Shown here one piece after another: positions 1 through 8,031 of a DNA stretch of 64,000 bases. Origin of the DNA: Flexivirga oryzae (GTDB taxonomy: Bacteria > Actinomycetota > Actinomycetes > Actinomycetales > Dermatophilaceae); assembly GCF_014190805.1 (NCBI RefSeq), contig NZ_JACHVQ010000001.1, positions 1,984,001 to 2,048,000 on the forward strand, read 5' to 3'. Under the pieces are notes generated by a model that had not been told where the DNA came from, ran no database searches, and worked only from the letters and a program-made list of their open reading frames with translations. A program made the translations under genes and the position numbers. The stretch's first letter is position 1. Each line of letters opens with the position of its first letter.

Positions 1-486
1 GTGAATGCCTTCGGCGACGATCACCAGGTCCCACTCGCTCGTCGTTCCGTCCGAGAGGGTCGCCGACGCTGTGGCGCCGACCGTCTCGAAGGACACCAGC
101 TCGGTCCCGAGCCGGAAGGCGACGCCTTCCGCTTCCGCCTTGCGCACCAGCGCCCCGTGCACGTCGGGGCGCAGCGCGCCGATGGTGGGCGGCAGGTCCG
201 GACCACCGGTGCGCGGGGTGTCCAGGTGGGCCAGCTCCGTCCCATCGGCGAGGAAGAGCGTGATGCCGTCCTCCTCCGGGAAGGCATCGCCGAGGATCTC
301 CTCGAGCACACCGAGCTCGCGAAACACCCGCAATGCGTTGCCCTGAATGGTGAGCCCGTGCCCGACCCGCGCCCAGGCACGGACCTTGTCGACGACCGTC
401 ACGTCGACGCCGCGCTGGGCGAGCGCGATGGCCGCGGTGAGGCCGGTGAACCCGCCACCGACGACGAGCACATTCCGAACCGACAT
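1..486 (-). CDS. FAD-dependent monooxygenase-like oxidoreductase (N-terminal part, runs off left edge)
   Basis: The first 162 codons of a flavoprotein that continues beyond the left edge. The N-terminus is a Rossmann FAD-binding strand-turn-helix (VLVVGGGFTGLTAAIAL, about residues 6-22) with the GxGxxG fingerprint, followed by an acidic end of strand 2 (VTVVDK) and a GHGLTIQGNALR segment typical of UbiH/PHBH-type aromatic hydroxylases. The ATG at 486 fits the start of the fold. It lies 113 bp downstream of the SDR gene on the same strand and is probably the last visible gene of the catabolic operon starting at 4466. Ring hydroxylation of an aromatic substrate is the family's usual role; the substrate here is unknown. 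The catalytic and C-terminal regions are not visible. Confidence 0.85.
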   Translation of the reverse strand, partial: MSVRNVLVVGGGFTGLTAAIALAQRGVDVTVVDKVRAWARVGHGLTIQGNALRVFRELGVLEEILGDAFPEEDGITLFLADGTELAHLDTPRTGGPDLPPTIGALRPDVHGALVRKAEAEGVAFRLGTELVSFETVGATASATLSDGTTSEWDLVIVAEGIH

Positions 487-599
487 CCCTGACTCCTTCG
501 CTGAACTTGCGACGTATCCGTTGCTGAGCCGACCGTATGAGTCCCGCGCGGCCCCGCACAGACGCCGATCGTGATGGCAGCCATCAGGCACGGATGCGC

Positions 600-1373
600 T
601 CAGCCGAGCACCGATCCACCGCCATCGATCACGAGGTTCGCGCCGTTGATGTAGGTCGCCTCGTCCGAGCACAGGAAGATGGCCGCGCTGACGATGTCCT
701 CGGGTCGGCCGACCCGGCCCGCGGGGATGCGGTCCAGCACGATCCGGCGCACCCGCTCGGGCGGATCCGCAAGGAACGTGCGGGTATTCGGTGTTTCGAC
801 GAGGCCCGGACTGATCGCATTCACGCGGATGCCGTGCGGCGCGCCCTCGACCACCAGCTGCCGGGTGAGCGACAGGACACCCGCTTTGGCGGTGCCGTGA
901 GCGTTCTGCGGCATGAACTCCACACCCCGCAACGCGGCGATCGAGCCGACGTTGAGGATGACGCCGCCACCGTGCGCCTTCAGGTGCGGCCAGGCCGCCC
1001 GGACGGTGTAGAAGACGAGGTTGAGCTCATTGCGCATCGTGAAGTCCCAGTCGTCCACCGACAGGTCCTCGATCGACCCGAAACGTTGCGTGGACGCGTT
1101 GTTGTAGAGGATGTCGATGCCGCCGTGGACTGCCACCGCATCGTCCACCCACTTCTCGGCCTGGAGAGCGTCGCCGAGGTCGACCCCGCCCATCACGGTC
1201 AGGTCGCCGCCCTGCCCACTCACCACCCGTTGGGTCGCGCGCACGCCCTCCTCGGACAGGTCGCAGCCGACGACCTTTGCGCCGGCAGCACAGAACATCC
1301 GTGCCGCTGCGACGCCCATCCCGCCACCGATGCCGGTGATCAGCGCGATCTTGCCATCCAGTCTTCCGGTCAT
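600..1373 (-). CDS. Short-chain dehydrogenase/reductase (SDR) with His in place of the catalytic Tyr
   Basis: A 257-residue classical SDR. The cofactor motif TGIGGGMG is at residues 13-20, the NNAS motif follows beta4 and the catalytic Ser sits in NVGSIAA. The usual YxxxK is HGTAK here (in NAHGTAKAG), so Tyr is replaced by His while Lys is kept. The C-terminal half has the usual RVNAISPGLVETP. NAD(P)-dependent alcohol or diol oxidation is the family role; the Tyr-to-His change occurs in a minority of SDRs and makes the exact chemistry uncertain. The ATG at 1373 overlaps the stop of the VOC gene (ATGA), so the two are translationally coupled within the aromatic-type catabolic operon. Confidence 0.9.
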   Translation of the reverse strand: MTGRLDGKIALITGIGGGMGVAAARMFCAAGAKVVGCDLSEEGVRATQRVVSGQGGDLTVMGGVDLGDALQAEKWVDDAVAVHGGIDILYNNASTQRFGSIEDLSVDDWDFTMRNELNLVFYTVRAAWPHLKAHGGGVILNVGSIAALRGVEFMPQNAHGTAKAGVLSLTRQLVVEGAPHGIRVNAISPGLVETPNTRTFLADPPERVRRIVLDRIPAGRVGRPEDIVSAAIFLCSDEATYINGANLVIDGGGSVLG

Positions 1374-1810
1374 GCGGTGTCCTTGCCTGCTGCGATGCTG
1401 CGGTCGAGCAGCTCGATCAGGTTGCCCTCAGGGTCGGCGACATACGCCATCCGCACACCCGGCTCCGGCGAAGGCCGCGGTGACATCCGGTCGGTGGCGC
1501 CTGCGCCCACGAGGACGTCATACGCCAGGTCCACGTCGGGGACGTCGAAGGCGAGGTGTCCGAAGCCCAGCGTCAGGGCGGCGTCGACCGGGGAGTCCGG
1601 TTGCATTCCCGCCACGTGGCCCGTGCGGTGCAGCAGCTCGATCCGGTGACCCGCCGCGCTGTGCAGCATCACGCCGGCGAAATCGACGTCGGGCAGGGCG
1701 AATTCAAACTCCACCTGGAGGGCGAGCGCGTCGCAGTACCAGCGCGTCATCGCCGCCAGATCAGCGACATTGAGCCCGACGTGGTCCAGGCGACCGGTGA
1801 CGCCGGTCAC
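1370..1810 (-). CDS. VOC-superfamily (glyoxalase/extradiol dioxygenase-like) protein
   Basis: A 146-residue protein with two beta-alpha-beta-beta-beta modules of the vicinal oxygen chelate fold. Candidate metal ligands are His10 in LDHVGLNV, Glu in RIELLH, His in GHLAFDV and Glu in LIELLD, the usual H/E-H/E arrangement. Members act as lyases, epimerases or ring-cleavage dioxygenases on a divalent metal; which applies here cannot be read from the sequence. The GTG start at 1810 overlaps the aldehyde dehydrogenase stop (GTGA) and the stop overlaps the SDR start, so it is embedded in the operon. A role in ring cleavage or handling of a cleavage product is an inference from its neighbours. Confidence 0.85.
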   Translation of the reverse strand: MTGVTGRLDHVGLNVADLAAMTRWYCDALALQVEFEFALPDVDFAGVMLHSAAGHRIELLHRTGHVAGMQPDSPVDAALTLGFGHLAFDVPDVDLAYDVLVGAGATDRMSPRPSPEPGVRMAYVADPEGNLIELLDRSIAAGKDTA

Positions 1811-3183
1811 CGGACACCACCGACGTACACCGTGCGTTGGTTGGTGAATTCACGCACTCCGTCGGCGGCGAGCTCACGCCCGTGACCGGACCGCCTGATC
1901 CCGCCGAAGGGCAGTCGCGGATCGGAAGCGACCATGGCGTTGACGAACAGCGCGCCCGATCGGATGCGCCGGCCAACCGCGAGCGCATGGGCCGGCTCGC
2001 CCCAGACCGAGCAGCCGAGTCCGTATGCCGTTGCATTGGCCATCTCGACTGCCTGGTCGTCGTCGCGTGCTCGCAGGATCGCCGCAACCGGACCGAAGGT
2101 CTCCTCCGTGGCTGCCGTCATATTCGGCGTCACCCGGTCCAAAATTGTTGGCAGGTAATAGGTTCCGACCGATTTACCACCGGTGACGAGCTCGGCACCT
2201 TCGCGCACCGACGCCTGCACCTGCGCGTGTAGCGCTGCCAACAGGTCCGGTCGGGCCATCGGGCCGACCTGCGTGTCCGGGTCGGCCGGGTCGCCCAGTC
2301 GCAACCGCGCCACGGCCGGACTCAGCCGGGCGACGAACTCATCGGCTATCTCGTCGACGACGACGAAGCGCTTGGCCGCGATGCAGCTCTGGCCGCCGTT
2401 GCCGAAGCGTGAGCGCACCGCCTGGGCGACGGTGTGGTCGAGGTCGGCGTCCGCGAGGACGACGAACGGATCGGAGCCGCCGAGCTCCAGGAGGCTCTTC
2501 TTCAGCGCCTTTCCGGCAGCGGCACCGACGGCTGAGCCGGCTCGCTCGCTGCCGGTCAGGGTCACGGCTGCGACCCGGTCGTCGGCGATGATCCGCGGCA
2601 CGACCTCGGGCACGTCGGCCTCGGCGATCACCACGGTCTGGAACAACGCGTCGGGCGCTCCTGCCTTCGCGAACACGTCGGCGAGCGCCAGCGCGCAGCC
2701 GGTGACGTTCGGTGAGTGTTTGAGCACACCGGCGTTGCCCGCGACGAGCGCGGCGCAGGCGAAGCGGATCACCTGCCAGAACGGGTAGTTCCACGGCATC
2801 ACCGCGAACACCACGCCGAGCGGCTCCGCCGCGACCCAGGATCGCCGGGCGTCGCTGGCCAGCTCCCGGTCGGCCAGCCAGCCCGGCGCTTCCTCGGCGA
2901 CGACGTCACAGTTTCGTGCGCACTTGTCGACTTCGGCGAGAGACTCGGTGATCGGCTTGCCCATCTCGGCGGTGATCAGCGCGGCGTGCCGCTCCCTGTC
3001 ACCGCGCAGGATGCCCGCGACGGCCCGCAGAAGCTCGGTTCGGTCCCCCACCGGCCTGCTCGCCCACCGCTGCTGCGCCGTCACCGCACGGTCCAGAACT
3101 GCGTCGATCACAGCCCAGTCAGCGGCCTCATACGTCTGCAGGGTGCTGCCGTCGATCGGACTGATCGTGGTCACGGTGGCCAT
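1807..3183 (-). CDS. NAD(P)-dependent aldehyde dehydrogenase (succinate-semialdehyde dehydrogenase type)
   Basis: A 458-residue ALDH-superfamily enzyme that oxidises an aldehyde to a carboxylate in the cytoplasm. Visible hallmarks are PWNYPFWQ (substrate/cofactor region), LTGSERAG (cofactor loop), the catalytic Glu in LELGGSDPF, the nucleophilic Cys in GNGGQSCIAAKRF, and EETFGPVAA. The length and the LPFGGIRRSGHGRE ending resemble the succinate-semialdehyde dehydrogenase (GabD/SSADH) branch. The ATG at 3183 overlaps the stop of the FAH-family gene. With that hydrolase and the VOC protein it probably handles a semialdehyde released after ring cleavage, but the substrate is not demonstrated. 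Confidence 0.92.
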   Translation of the reverse strand: MATVTTISPIDGSTLQTYEAADWAVIDAVLDRAVTAQQRWASRPVGDRTELLRAVAGILRGDRERHAALITAEMGKPITESLAEVDKCARNCDVVAEEAPGWLADRELASDARRSWVAAEPLGVVFAVMPWNYPFWQVIRFACAALVAGNAGVLKHSPNVTGCALALADVFAKAGAPDALFQTVVIAEADVPEVVPRIIADDRVAAVTLTGSERAGSAVGAAAGKALKKSLLELGGSDPFVVLADADLDHTVAQAVRSRFGNGGQSCIAAKRFVVVDEIADEFVARLSPAVARLRLGDPADPDTQVGPMARPDLLAALHAQVQASVREGAELVTGGKSVGTYYLPTILDRVTPNMTAATEETFGPVAAILRARDDDQAVEMANATAYGLGCSVWGEPAHALAVGRRIRSGALFVNAMVASDPRLPFGGIRRSGHGRELAADGVREFTNQRTVYVGGVR

Positions 3184-4172
3184 CAGGCGCTCTCCCCCAG
3201 TACGACGCGACGCCGGGCCGGCGGCACCGGCGCAGCGGTATGACGCTGCGGCACCACCCGGTTGCGGATCGTGCCGATGCCCTCGATGGTCATCTCGACG
3301 ACGTCACCGGGACCCAACGGCGGTGGCTCCAGTCGCCCGGTGCGACCCCACGACTCGGCGAGCGAGCCGGACGCGCAGGTGCCGGAGGCCAGCACTTCAC
3401 CGGCCCGCACCCAGGAGGCGCGCGAGGCGTGCGCCACGAGCTGCTCGAACGACCACCCCATGTGACCGGACCGATCGGCTCCGACCGGCTCACCGTTGAC
3501 CTGCACCTCCATGGCCAGGTCCAGGAAGCCGTCGGCGTCCCGCTTGTCGTCGAACTCGTCGACGGTCACCACCCAGGGGCCGATGGTGGTGGCGAAGTCC
3601 TTGCCCTTGGACGGGCCGAGCTTGAGCTTCATCTCCTTGCCCTGCACGTCTCGTGCGGACCAGTCGTTCATCACCAGATATCCGCCGATCGCGGCTCGCG
3701 CCTGCTCCGGCGTCGCGTCCCGCACATCACGACACACAACGGCGGCGAGCTCCAGCTCGAAATCGAGTCGCTCGGTGTCCGGCGGGTGGGCGATGTCGTC
3801 ATACGCACCGACGACCGCGTGCGGGGCCATGAAACAGAACACCGGGGCGTCATACCACTCGGCGGGCGGGCCCGCATTGCCCATGCCCTTCTCCATGCCG
3901 TCCACGTGCGCCTCGAAGGTCAGGAAATCGCGCATCGCGACCGGGTAGACCGGCGGCAGGAGGACAACATCGGCCAAGCCGATACCGTCGGCGCCGGCGG
4001 CGGCATCCGCCGTCTGGTCGCGCAACTCCTTCGACGCCGCCAGCAGGTCGACGAGATCGACGGCTCCGGGGATCGAGTGGACCGTGGTGCGTGCGCCGGC
4101 TCCGAGGACCAGCCCCACCTGGGGGTCGGCCGCGGGGTCCGCATCACGGCCACGGAACCTACACAGTCGCAC
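3183..4172 (-). CDS. Fumarylacetoacetate hydrolase (FAH) family protein
   Basis: A 329-residue FAH-superfamily enzyme. The metal-binding acidic residues lie in the DFELELAAVV segment and the YLVMNDWSARDVQ segment, followed by KDFATTIGPWVV and the glycine-rich C-terminal GDVVEMTIEGIGTIRNRV. These enzymes use Mg2+ or similar to hydrolyse C-C bonds of acylpyruvate-type products or to hydrate/decarboxylate oxo-dienoates from aromatic degradation. The GTG at 4172 gives MRLCRFRG, the common N-terminus of the family. It sits 3 bp after the ABM gene and overlaps the aldehyde dehydrogenase start, supporting one transcript for a lower ring-cleavage pathway. Confidence 0.9.
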   Translation of the reverse strand: MRLCRFRGRDADPAADPQVGLVLGAGARTTVHSIPGAVDLVDLLAASKELRDQTADAAAGADGIGLADVVLLPPVYPVAMRDFLTFEAHVDGMEKGMGNAGPPAEWYDAPVFCFMAPHAVVGAYDDIAHPPDTERLDFELELAAVVCRDVRDATPEQARAAIGGYLVMNDWSARDVQGKEMKLKLGPSKGKDFATTIGPWVVTVDEFDDKRDADGFLDLAMEVQVNGEPVGADRSGHMGWSFEQLVAHASRASWVRAGEVLASGTCASGSLAESWGRTGRLEPPPLGPGDVVEMTIEGIGTIRNRVVPQRHTAAPVPPARRRVVLGESA

Positions 4173-4175
4173 GGC

Positions 4176-4466
4176 TCAGCCGAAGGTCTCGTAGAACGCC
4201 CGGGCCCGGTCGGTCAGCACCGGGATCGCCTGGCCCGCGCCATACTCCTGGAAGTGCTCGGACTCGCCGTGCGCCCGGTAGGCCGCCTCGTCGTCGTAGA
4301 TCTCGAAGAGGTGGAACACGTGCGGGACCTCGGGGTCCTGATACGCCTGGTAGTACTGGTTTCCGGGCTCCTGACGGGACGGCGGCGCCAGCTTCGTGAT
4401 GGCGTCCTTGACGATCTCTGCCTTGTCAGGCTCCGCGGTCCACGTGGCCGCAACGACGTAACCCAT
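4176..4466 (-). CDS. Antibiotic biosynthesis monooxygenase (ABM)-domain protein
   Basis: A 96-residue single-domain protein of the dimeric alpha-beta ABM ferredoxin-like fold: MGYVVAATWTAEPDKAEIV opens with strand 1, then come the PGNQYYQAYQ strand, the VFHLFEIYDDEAAYRAH helix start and the EHFQEYG segment. Relatives are cofactor-free quinone-forming monooxygenases or small-molecule binding proteins. The ATG at 4466 was preferred over an upstream in-frame start because AGGAGG lies just before it. It is the first gene of the minus-strand operon (ABM, FAH, ALDH, VOC, SDR, FAD monooxygenase) and faces the flavin oxidase at 4655 across a 188-bp divergent promoter region. Confidence 0.88.
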   Translation of the reverse strand: MGYVVAATWTAEPDKAEIVKDAITKLAPPSRQEPGNQYYQAYQDPEVPHVFHLFEIYDDEAAYRAHGESEHFQEYGAGQAIPVLTDRARAFYETFG

Positions 4467-4552
4467 TGCTTGTTCCTCCTGTGAGTGTGCACGGGCGGGC
4501 TGACGCCCGATTCCACGCTTGACGCTAGATCCACGAGGGTGCCGGCGGAACT

Positions 4553-4608
4553 CACCGGAACCGATAGCTGGCATCCGCACCGGAACGTTCCGCAGGGTCG
4601 CACCGGAA
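4553..4608. promoter_or_regulatory. Three CACCGGAA direct repeats in a divergent promoter
   Basis: CACCGGAA occurs at 4553-4560, 4578-4585 and 4601-4608, spaced 25 and 23 bp, close to whole helical turns. The middle copy leads into a perfect palindrome, GGAACGTTCC, at 4582-4591. The repeats sit between the operon starting at 4466 (minus) and the oxidase starting at 4655 (plus), so one regulator bound here could control both. One of the LysR proteins at 6055-7994 is the obvious candidate, but that link is an inference. Confidence 0.4.
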
Positions 4609-4654
4609 AAGTACGGTCGCCGGAGACCGTGGGCGAGCTGGCGAAAGGAAACCC

Positions 4655-6052
4655 GTGAACGAGCAACCATTGACCGACGCAGCAGTGGACCATCGCTGGG
4701 CCGGGAGCCTGCTGACGCGCGGTGACGAGGGCTTCGACGCTGCCGTCGTCGATCGCGTCTTCAACCGCCGCCTGCCGGTTCGACGGCCCGCGGCGGTGCT
4801 GCGCGCCGGGTCCGAGCAGGACGTGATCCAGGGAGTCAGGCTGGCCCGCGAACGCGGCTGGAAGGTCGCGGTCCGCTCCGGCGGGCACAGCTGGGCGCAA
4901 TGGTCGATGCGCGACGAGGCGCTGGTGATCGATCTCGGCGGGCTGCACGAGCTCACGTATGACGAGGGCACCGGCATCGCGACTGCCTCCCCCGCGGTGC
5001 GCGGCGGCACGGACCTCGGGCCGTTCCTGGAGGAGCGCGGGCGCTTCTTCCCCGGCGGCCACTGCCCGACCGTCGGCATCGGCGGGTTTCTGCTGCAGGG
5101 CGGCCAGGGCTGGAACGCCCGCGGCTGGGGCTGGGCGGCCGAGTACATCATCGGCATCGACGTCGTCACCGCCGACGGCGATCTCGTGCACGCCAGCGAA
5201 ACCGAGAACACGGACCTGTTCTGGGCGGCCCGCGGCTCGGGGCCGGGCTTTTTCGGCGTGGTCACCCGCTTTCACCTGCGCACCATTCGACTCTTCGGGC
5301 ATCTGGCACAGACCGTCCAGGTCTACGACCTGCAGGAGTACGACGAGGTGATGACCTGGCTGCAGGGCATGCACCACACGGTGGCGGACACGGCCGAGAT
5401 CGTCGCCCTGACGCACACTGACCGGTCGGTGCGGACCGACCGTCCGGTGCTGACCGTGACCGCGCTCGCGCTCGTCGACGATGCGGCTGAGGCCGACCGG
5501 GTGCTGGCGCCGTTCCGGGACTGCCCCGCCCGCTCGCGAGCGCTGGTGGACGTCGACTCGGCGCCCACGACGCTGGCCGAACAACGCGCGCGCCAGCTGC
5601 TCGAGAACCCCGAGGGCCACCGGTGGGTGGTCGACAACGCCTGGCTGTCCGGAACGCCGCAGGAGGTCGTGTCGGCCGCGCGGACCGTGTACACCGACCT
5701 GCCGAACGACACCTCGTTCACGATCTGGTTCTCGATGGCGCCGCTGCGGCAACTGCCGGACATGGCGTTCTCACTGCAGTCCGAGATCTACCTGGCTTCC
5801 TATGTCCTGTGGGCCGACGCCGCGCACGACGAGAGGTGTCGGCTGTGGCTGGATCGCGCGATGGCCGAGCTGGAGCCGGTTACCGTCGGCCAGTATCTCG
5901 GCGACGGTGATCTCGCCCACCGGCAAGTCCGGTTCATGTCCGACGCGGCCTGGCAGCGGCTCGGGCGGATCCGGCAGGACCGCGACCCGGACGGCCTGTT
6001 CGTGGGCTATTTGGCGGGCGCAGGCGCCACCAATCAGAACCACTGGGAGTGA
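4655..6052 (+). CDS. FAD-linked oxidase, berberine bridge enzyme-like
   Basis: A 465-residue PCMH-type flavin oxidase with a C-terminal BBE segment. The FAD domain shows VRSGGHSW (His for covalent flavin attachment) and GGHCPTVGIGGFLLQGG, where the Cys would be the second attachment point of a bicovalent flavin. It ends with the FVGYLAGAG...NHWE tail found at the BBE terminus. No signal peptide, so probably cytoplasmic. Members oxidise alcohols, sugars or alkaloid-like substrates with O2. The GTG at 4655 has GAAAGGA upstream. It is divergent from the ABM-FAH-ALDH operon and tail-to-tail with the LysR gene (3 bp apart). It may carry out the entry oxidation of the pathway; the substrate is unknown. 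Confidence 0.9.
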   Translation: MNEQPLTDAAVDHRWAGSLLTRGDEGFDAAVVDRVFNRRLPVRRPAAVLRAGSEQDVIQGVRLARERGWKVAVRSGGHSWAQWSMRDEALVIDLGGLHELTYDEGTGIATASPAVRGGTDLGPFLEERGRFFPGGHCPTVGIGGFLLQGGQGWNARGWGWAAEYIIGIDVVTADGDLVHASETENTDLFWAARGSGPGFFGVVTRFHLRTIRLFGHLAQTVQVYDLQEYDEVMTWLQGMHHTVADTAEIVALTHTDRSVRTDRPVLTVTALALVDDAAEADRVLAPFRDCPARSRALVDVDSAPTTLAEQRARQLLENPEGHRWVVDNAWLSGTPQEVVSAARTVYTDLPNDTSFTIWFSMAPLRQLPDMAFSLQSEIYLASYVLWADAAHDERCRLWLDRAMAELEPVTVGQYLGDGDLAHRQVRFMSDAAWQRLGRIRQDRDPDGLFVGYLAGAGATNQNHWE

Positions 6053-6054
6053 GC

Positions 6055-6972
6055 TCAGCCTGCGGCGAGCGCCTCCCGTGTCTCGTCGAGCCGGTCGAAC
6101 AACCAGCAGTGCGCCGGGTCGTCCAGCCGGGACGGCGCGAACCAATAGCCCTCGACCAGTGGAACGTCGTCGAAGGGCGAATCCGCAACAGTGAGTGTGG
6201 TTCCCGGACCGATCACCATTCGAGCCAAACGGTCCGGCAGCACAGCGACCATGTCGGTGCCCTGGATCACGAACGGCAGCGGCAGCCAGCCGCTCACCTG
6301 GACCGACACCCGACGATCCAGCCCGAGCTCGGCGGCGGCGCGATCGGCGGGTGTGAGGTTGCCCGGGCCGAACTCGCCGACGGCATACGACAGCGCCCGC
6401 AGGTCGGCGAGCTCGAGCCGACCGTTCCGCAGCCGCGGGTTGCCCCGATCGACGAGGCAGACCATCCGATCCCGCCACAGCGGCCGGTTCTCGCCGAGGA
6501 AGCCGAAGCCTTGCGGCCCGACCATCACGTCGTAGTCGACCAGCACGCGCTCGGACGCCCGCAGGTCGGGGCCCATCTTGTCGATCTGCAGCCGCAGATG
6601 CGGCGCCTGCGCGGAGATGACTGCCATCAACGGTTCGTGGAGCACGGCGATGGCGTAATCACTCATCGTCAGCCGGAACAACCGGGTGCTCGTCGCGGGA
6701 TCGAACTCCTCTTCGACCTGCATCGCCCGGCCGAGCAGATGCACGGCACGCTGCACCTGCGGGAGCAGCTCACGGGCAAGCGGCGTCAGCTCGTAGTCGC
6801 GCCCCGACCGAGTGAGCAGCTCGTCATCGAACCTGCGCCGCAGCTTCGCCAGGGCGCCGCTCATAGCCGGCTGGCTCAGCTCGAGCCGCTTGCCCGCGTT
6901 GGTCACGTTGCCCTCCTCGAGCAGCGCTTGCATAGCGACCAACAGATTCAGATCGGTCCCACCCAGGCCCAT
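6055..6972 (-). CDS. LysR-family transcriptional regulator (NodD/NahR-like branch)
   Basis: A 305-residue LTTR. The N-terminal winged HTH runs over about residues 5-65 (DLNLLVAMQALLEEGNVTNA, then LSQPAMSGALAKLRRRF) and is followed by a linker helix and a LysR substrate-binding domain beginning near LFRLTMSDYAIAVL. That form of the effector domain is common in regulators of aromatic catabolism and nodulation. It is divergent from a second, clearly paralogous LysR at 7059, with an 86-bp region between them. Genes likely under control are the adjacent flavin oxidase and the operon from 4466, with an aromatic or related compound as inducer (inference). Confidence 0.9.
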   Translation of the reverse strand: MGLGGTDLNLLVAMQALLEEGNVTNAGKRLELSQPAMSGALAKLRRRFDDELLTRSGRDYELTPLARELLPQVQRAVHLLGRAMQVEEEFDPATSTRLFRLTMSDYAIAVLHEPLMAVISAQAPHLRLQIDKMGPDLRASERVLVDYDVMVGPQGFGFLGENRPLWRDRMVCLVDRGNPRLRNGRLELADLRALSYAVGEFGPGNLTPADRAAAELGLDRRVSVQVSGWLPLPFVIQGTDMVAVLPDRLARMVIGPGTTLTVADSPFDDVPLVEGYWFAPSRLDDPAHCWLFDRLDETREALAAG

Positions 6973-7058
6973 CGGCGGCGCTCCTTTCGATGCGTGTCGA
7001 CGGTAGCTCAGCTCACTACGATGACGACACCGGAAGCCGGACTGGAGGAGCCATTGGG

Positions 7059-7994
7059 ATGAGCAGTGATGCGCTACACAGCGTGGACGCCAACCTGCTG
7101 CTGTCGTTGCAGGCGTTGCTCGAGGAACGCAACCTCACCCATGCGGGCACCCGGATGAACATGACGCAGCCGGCCATGAGCGGCGCGCTCACCAGGCTGC
7201 GGCGGCACTTCGATGACGACTTGCTCGCGCGCACTTCGCAAGGGTTCGAGCTCACCGACCTCGGACGCCGACTGGTGCCCATGGTGGCCGAGGCCGTTGC
7301 GGCGGCGGAGGCGCTGCTCGGCGAGGCGCAGCCGTTCCGGCCGGACGAAAGCACCAAGCGGTTCATGGTCAGCACCTCGGAATACGCGATGACGGTGCTC
7401 GCCGCCCCGCTCACCCGGGTGCTCGCCGAGCGGGCACCCGGCTGCTCGATCGCGTTCGACGCAATGCCGCCCACCCGCGACCAGTTCGAAGCGCAGCTGC
7501 TGCGGCGGGACTTGATCATCGGACCGACCTGGTTCGATTTCCCCGGCTCGCGGCAGCCGGTGTTCACCGATCACCTGGAATGCATCGTGGCCCGGGACAA
7601 CGGCCGTGTCCGCGATGGCCGGTTGTCCCTGACGGACCTGCGGCAGATGCCGCATGCAGTCTCCGAACTCGGCATGCCCGGTGAGTTCCCACGACCGCTG
7701 GAGGCCGCGATGGAGCGGGTGGGCATCGTGGATCGGCACGTGCAGGTCCAGGTGAGCAGCCTGCTGACGCTGCCTTTCGCGGTCGCAGGGACGCAGCTGT
7801 GTGCGTTCGAGCTGTCCCGGCTCGCCGAGCGCTGCCTGGTGCCGCTGGACCTGATCATCGTGGGCACACCGCTCGACCGGGTCGAGATCACCGAAGCGGC
7901 ACACTGGCACCCTCGCCGCGCCGCGGACCCGGCGATCGTGTGGCTGCGTGAGCTGTTGTATGACGTTGCCATCGAACTGGATTCGTCCGACTGA
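7059..7994 (+). CDS. LysR-family transcriptional regulator, paralogue of its divergent neighbour
   Basis: A 311-residue LTTR. The HTH (DANLLLSLQALLEERNLTHA, MTQPAMSGALTRLRRHF) and the start of the effector domain (KRFMVSTSEYAMTVL) line up closely with the LysR encoded at 6055-6972, suggesting an old duplication. The ATG at 7059 is chosen because GGAGGAG sits 8 bp upstream; an upstream in-frame ATG at 6990 would run into the shared promoter region. It is convergent with the ABC transporter permease at 8032. Targets may include its own gene, its neighbour, and the ABC importer or the flavin oxidase operon. Confidence 0.9.
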   Translation: MSSDALHSVDANLLLSLQALLEERNLTHAGTRMNMTQPAMSGALTRLRRHFDDDLLARTSQGFELTDLGRRLVPMVAEAVAAAEALLGEAQPFRPDESTKRFMVSTSEYAMTVLAAPLTRVLAERAPGCSIAFDAMPPTRDQFEAQLLRRDLIIGPTWFDFPGSRQPVFTDHLECIVARDNGRVRDGRLSLTDLRQMPHAVSELGMPGEFPRPLEAAMERVGIVDRHVQVQVSSLLTLPFAVAGTQLCAFELSRLAERCLVPLDLIIVGTPLDRVEITEAAHWHPRRAADPAIVWLRELLYDVAIELDSSD

Positions 7995-8031
7995 CCCATC
8001 GCGCGAGGAGTCACCCGCCACCTGCGGCACC

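Noticed and set aside
4467..5752. A 512-codon minus-strand frame over the flavin oxidase
   Set aside because: It is the complement of the conserved BBE-like gene and in its last part is out of frame with the ABM gene.
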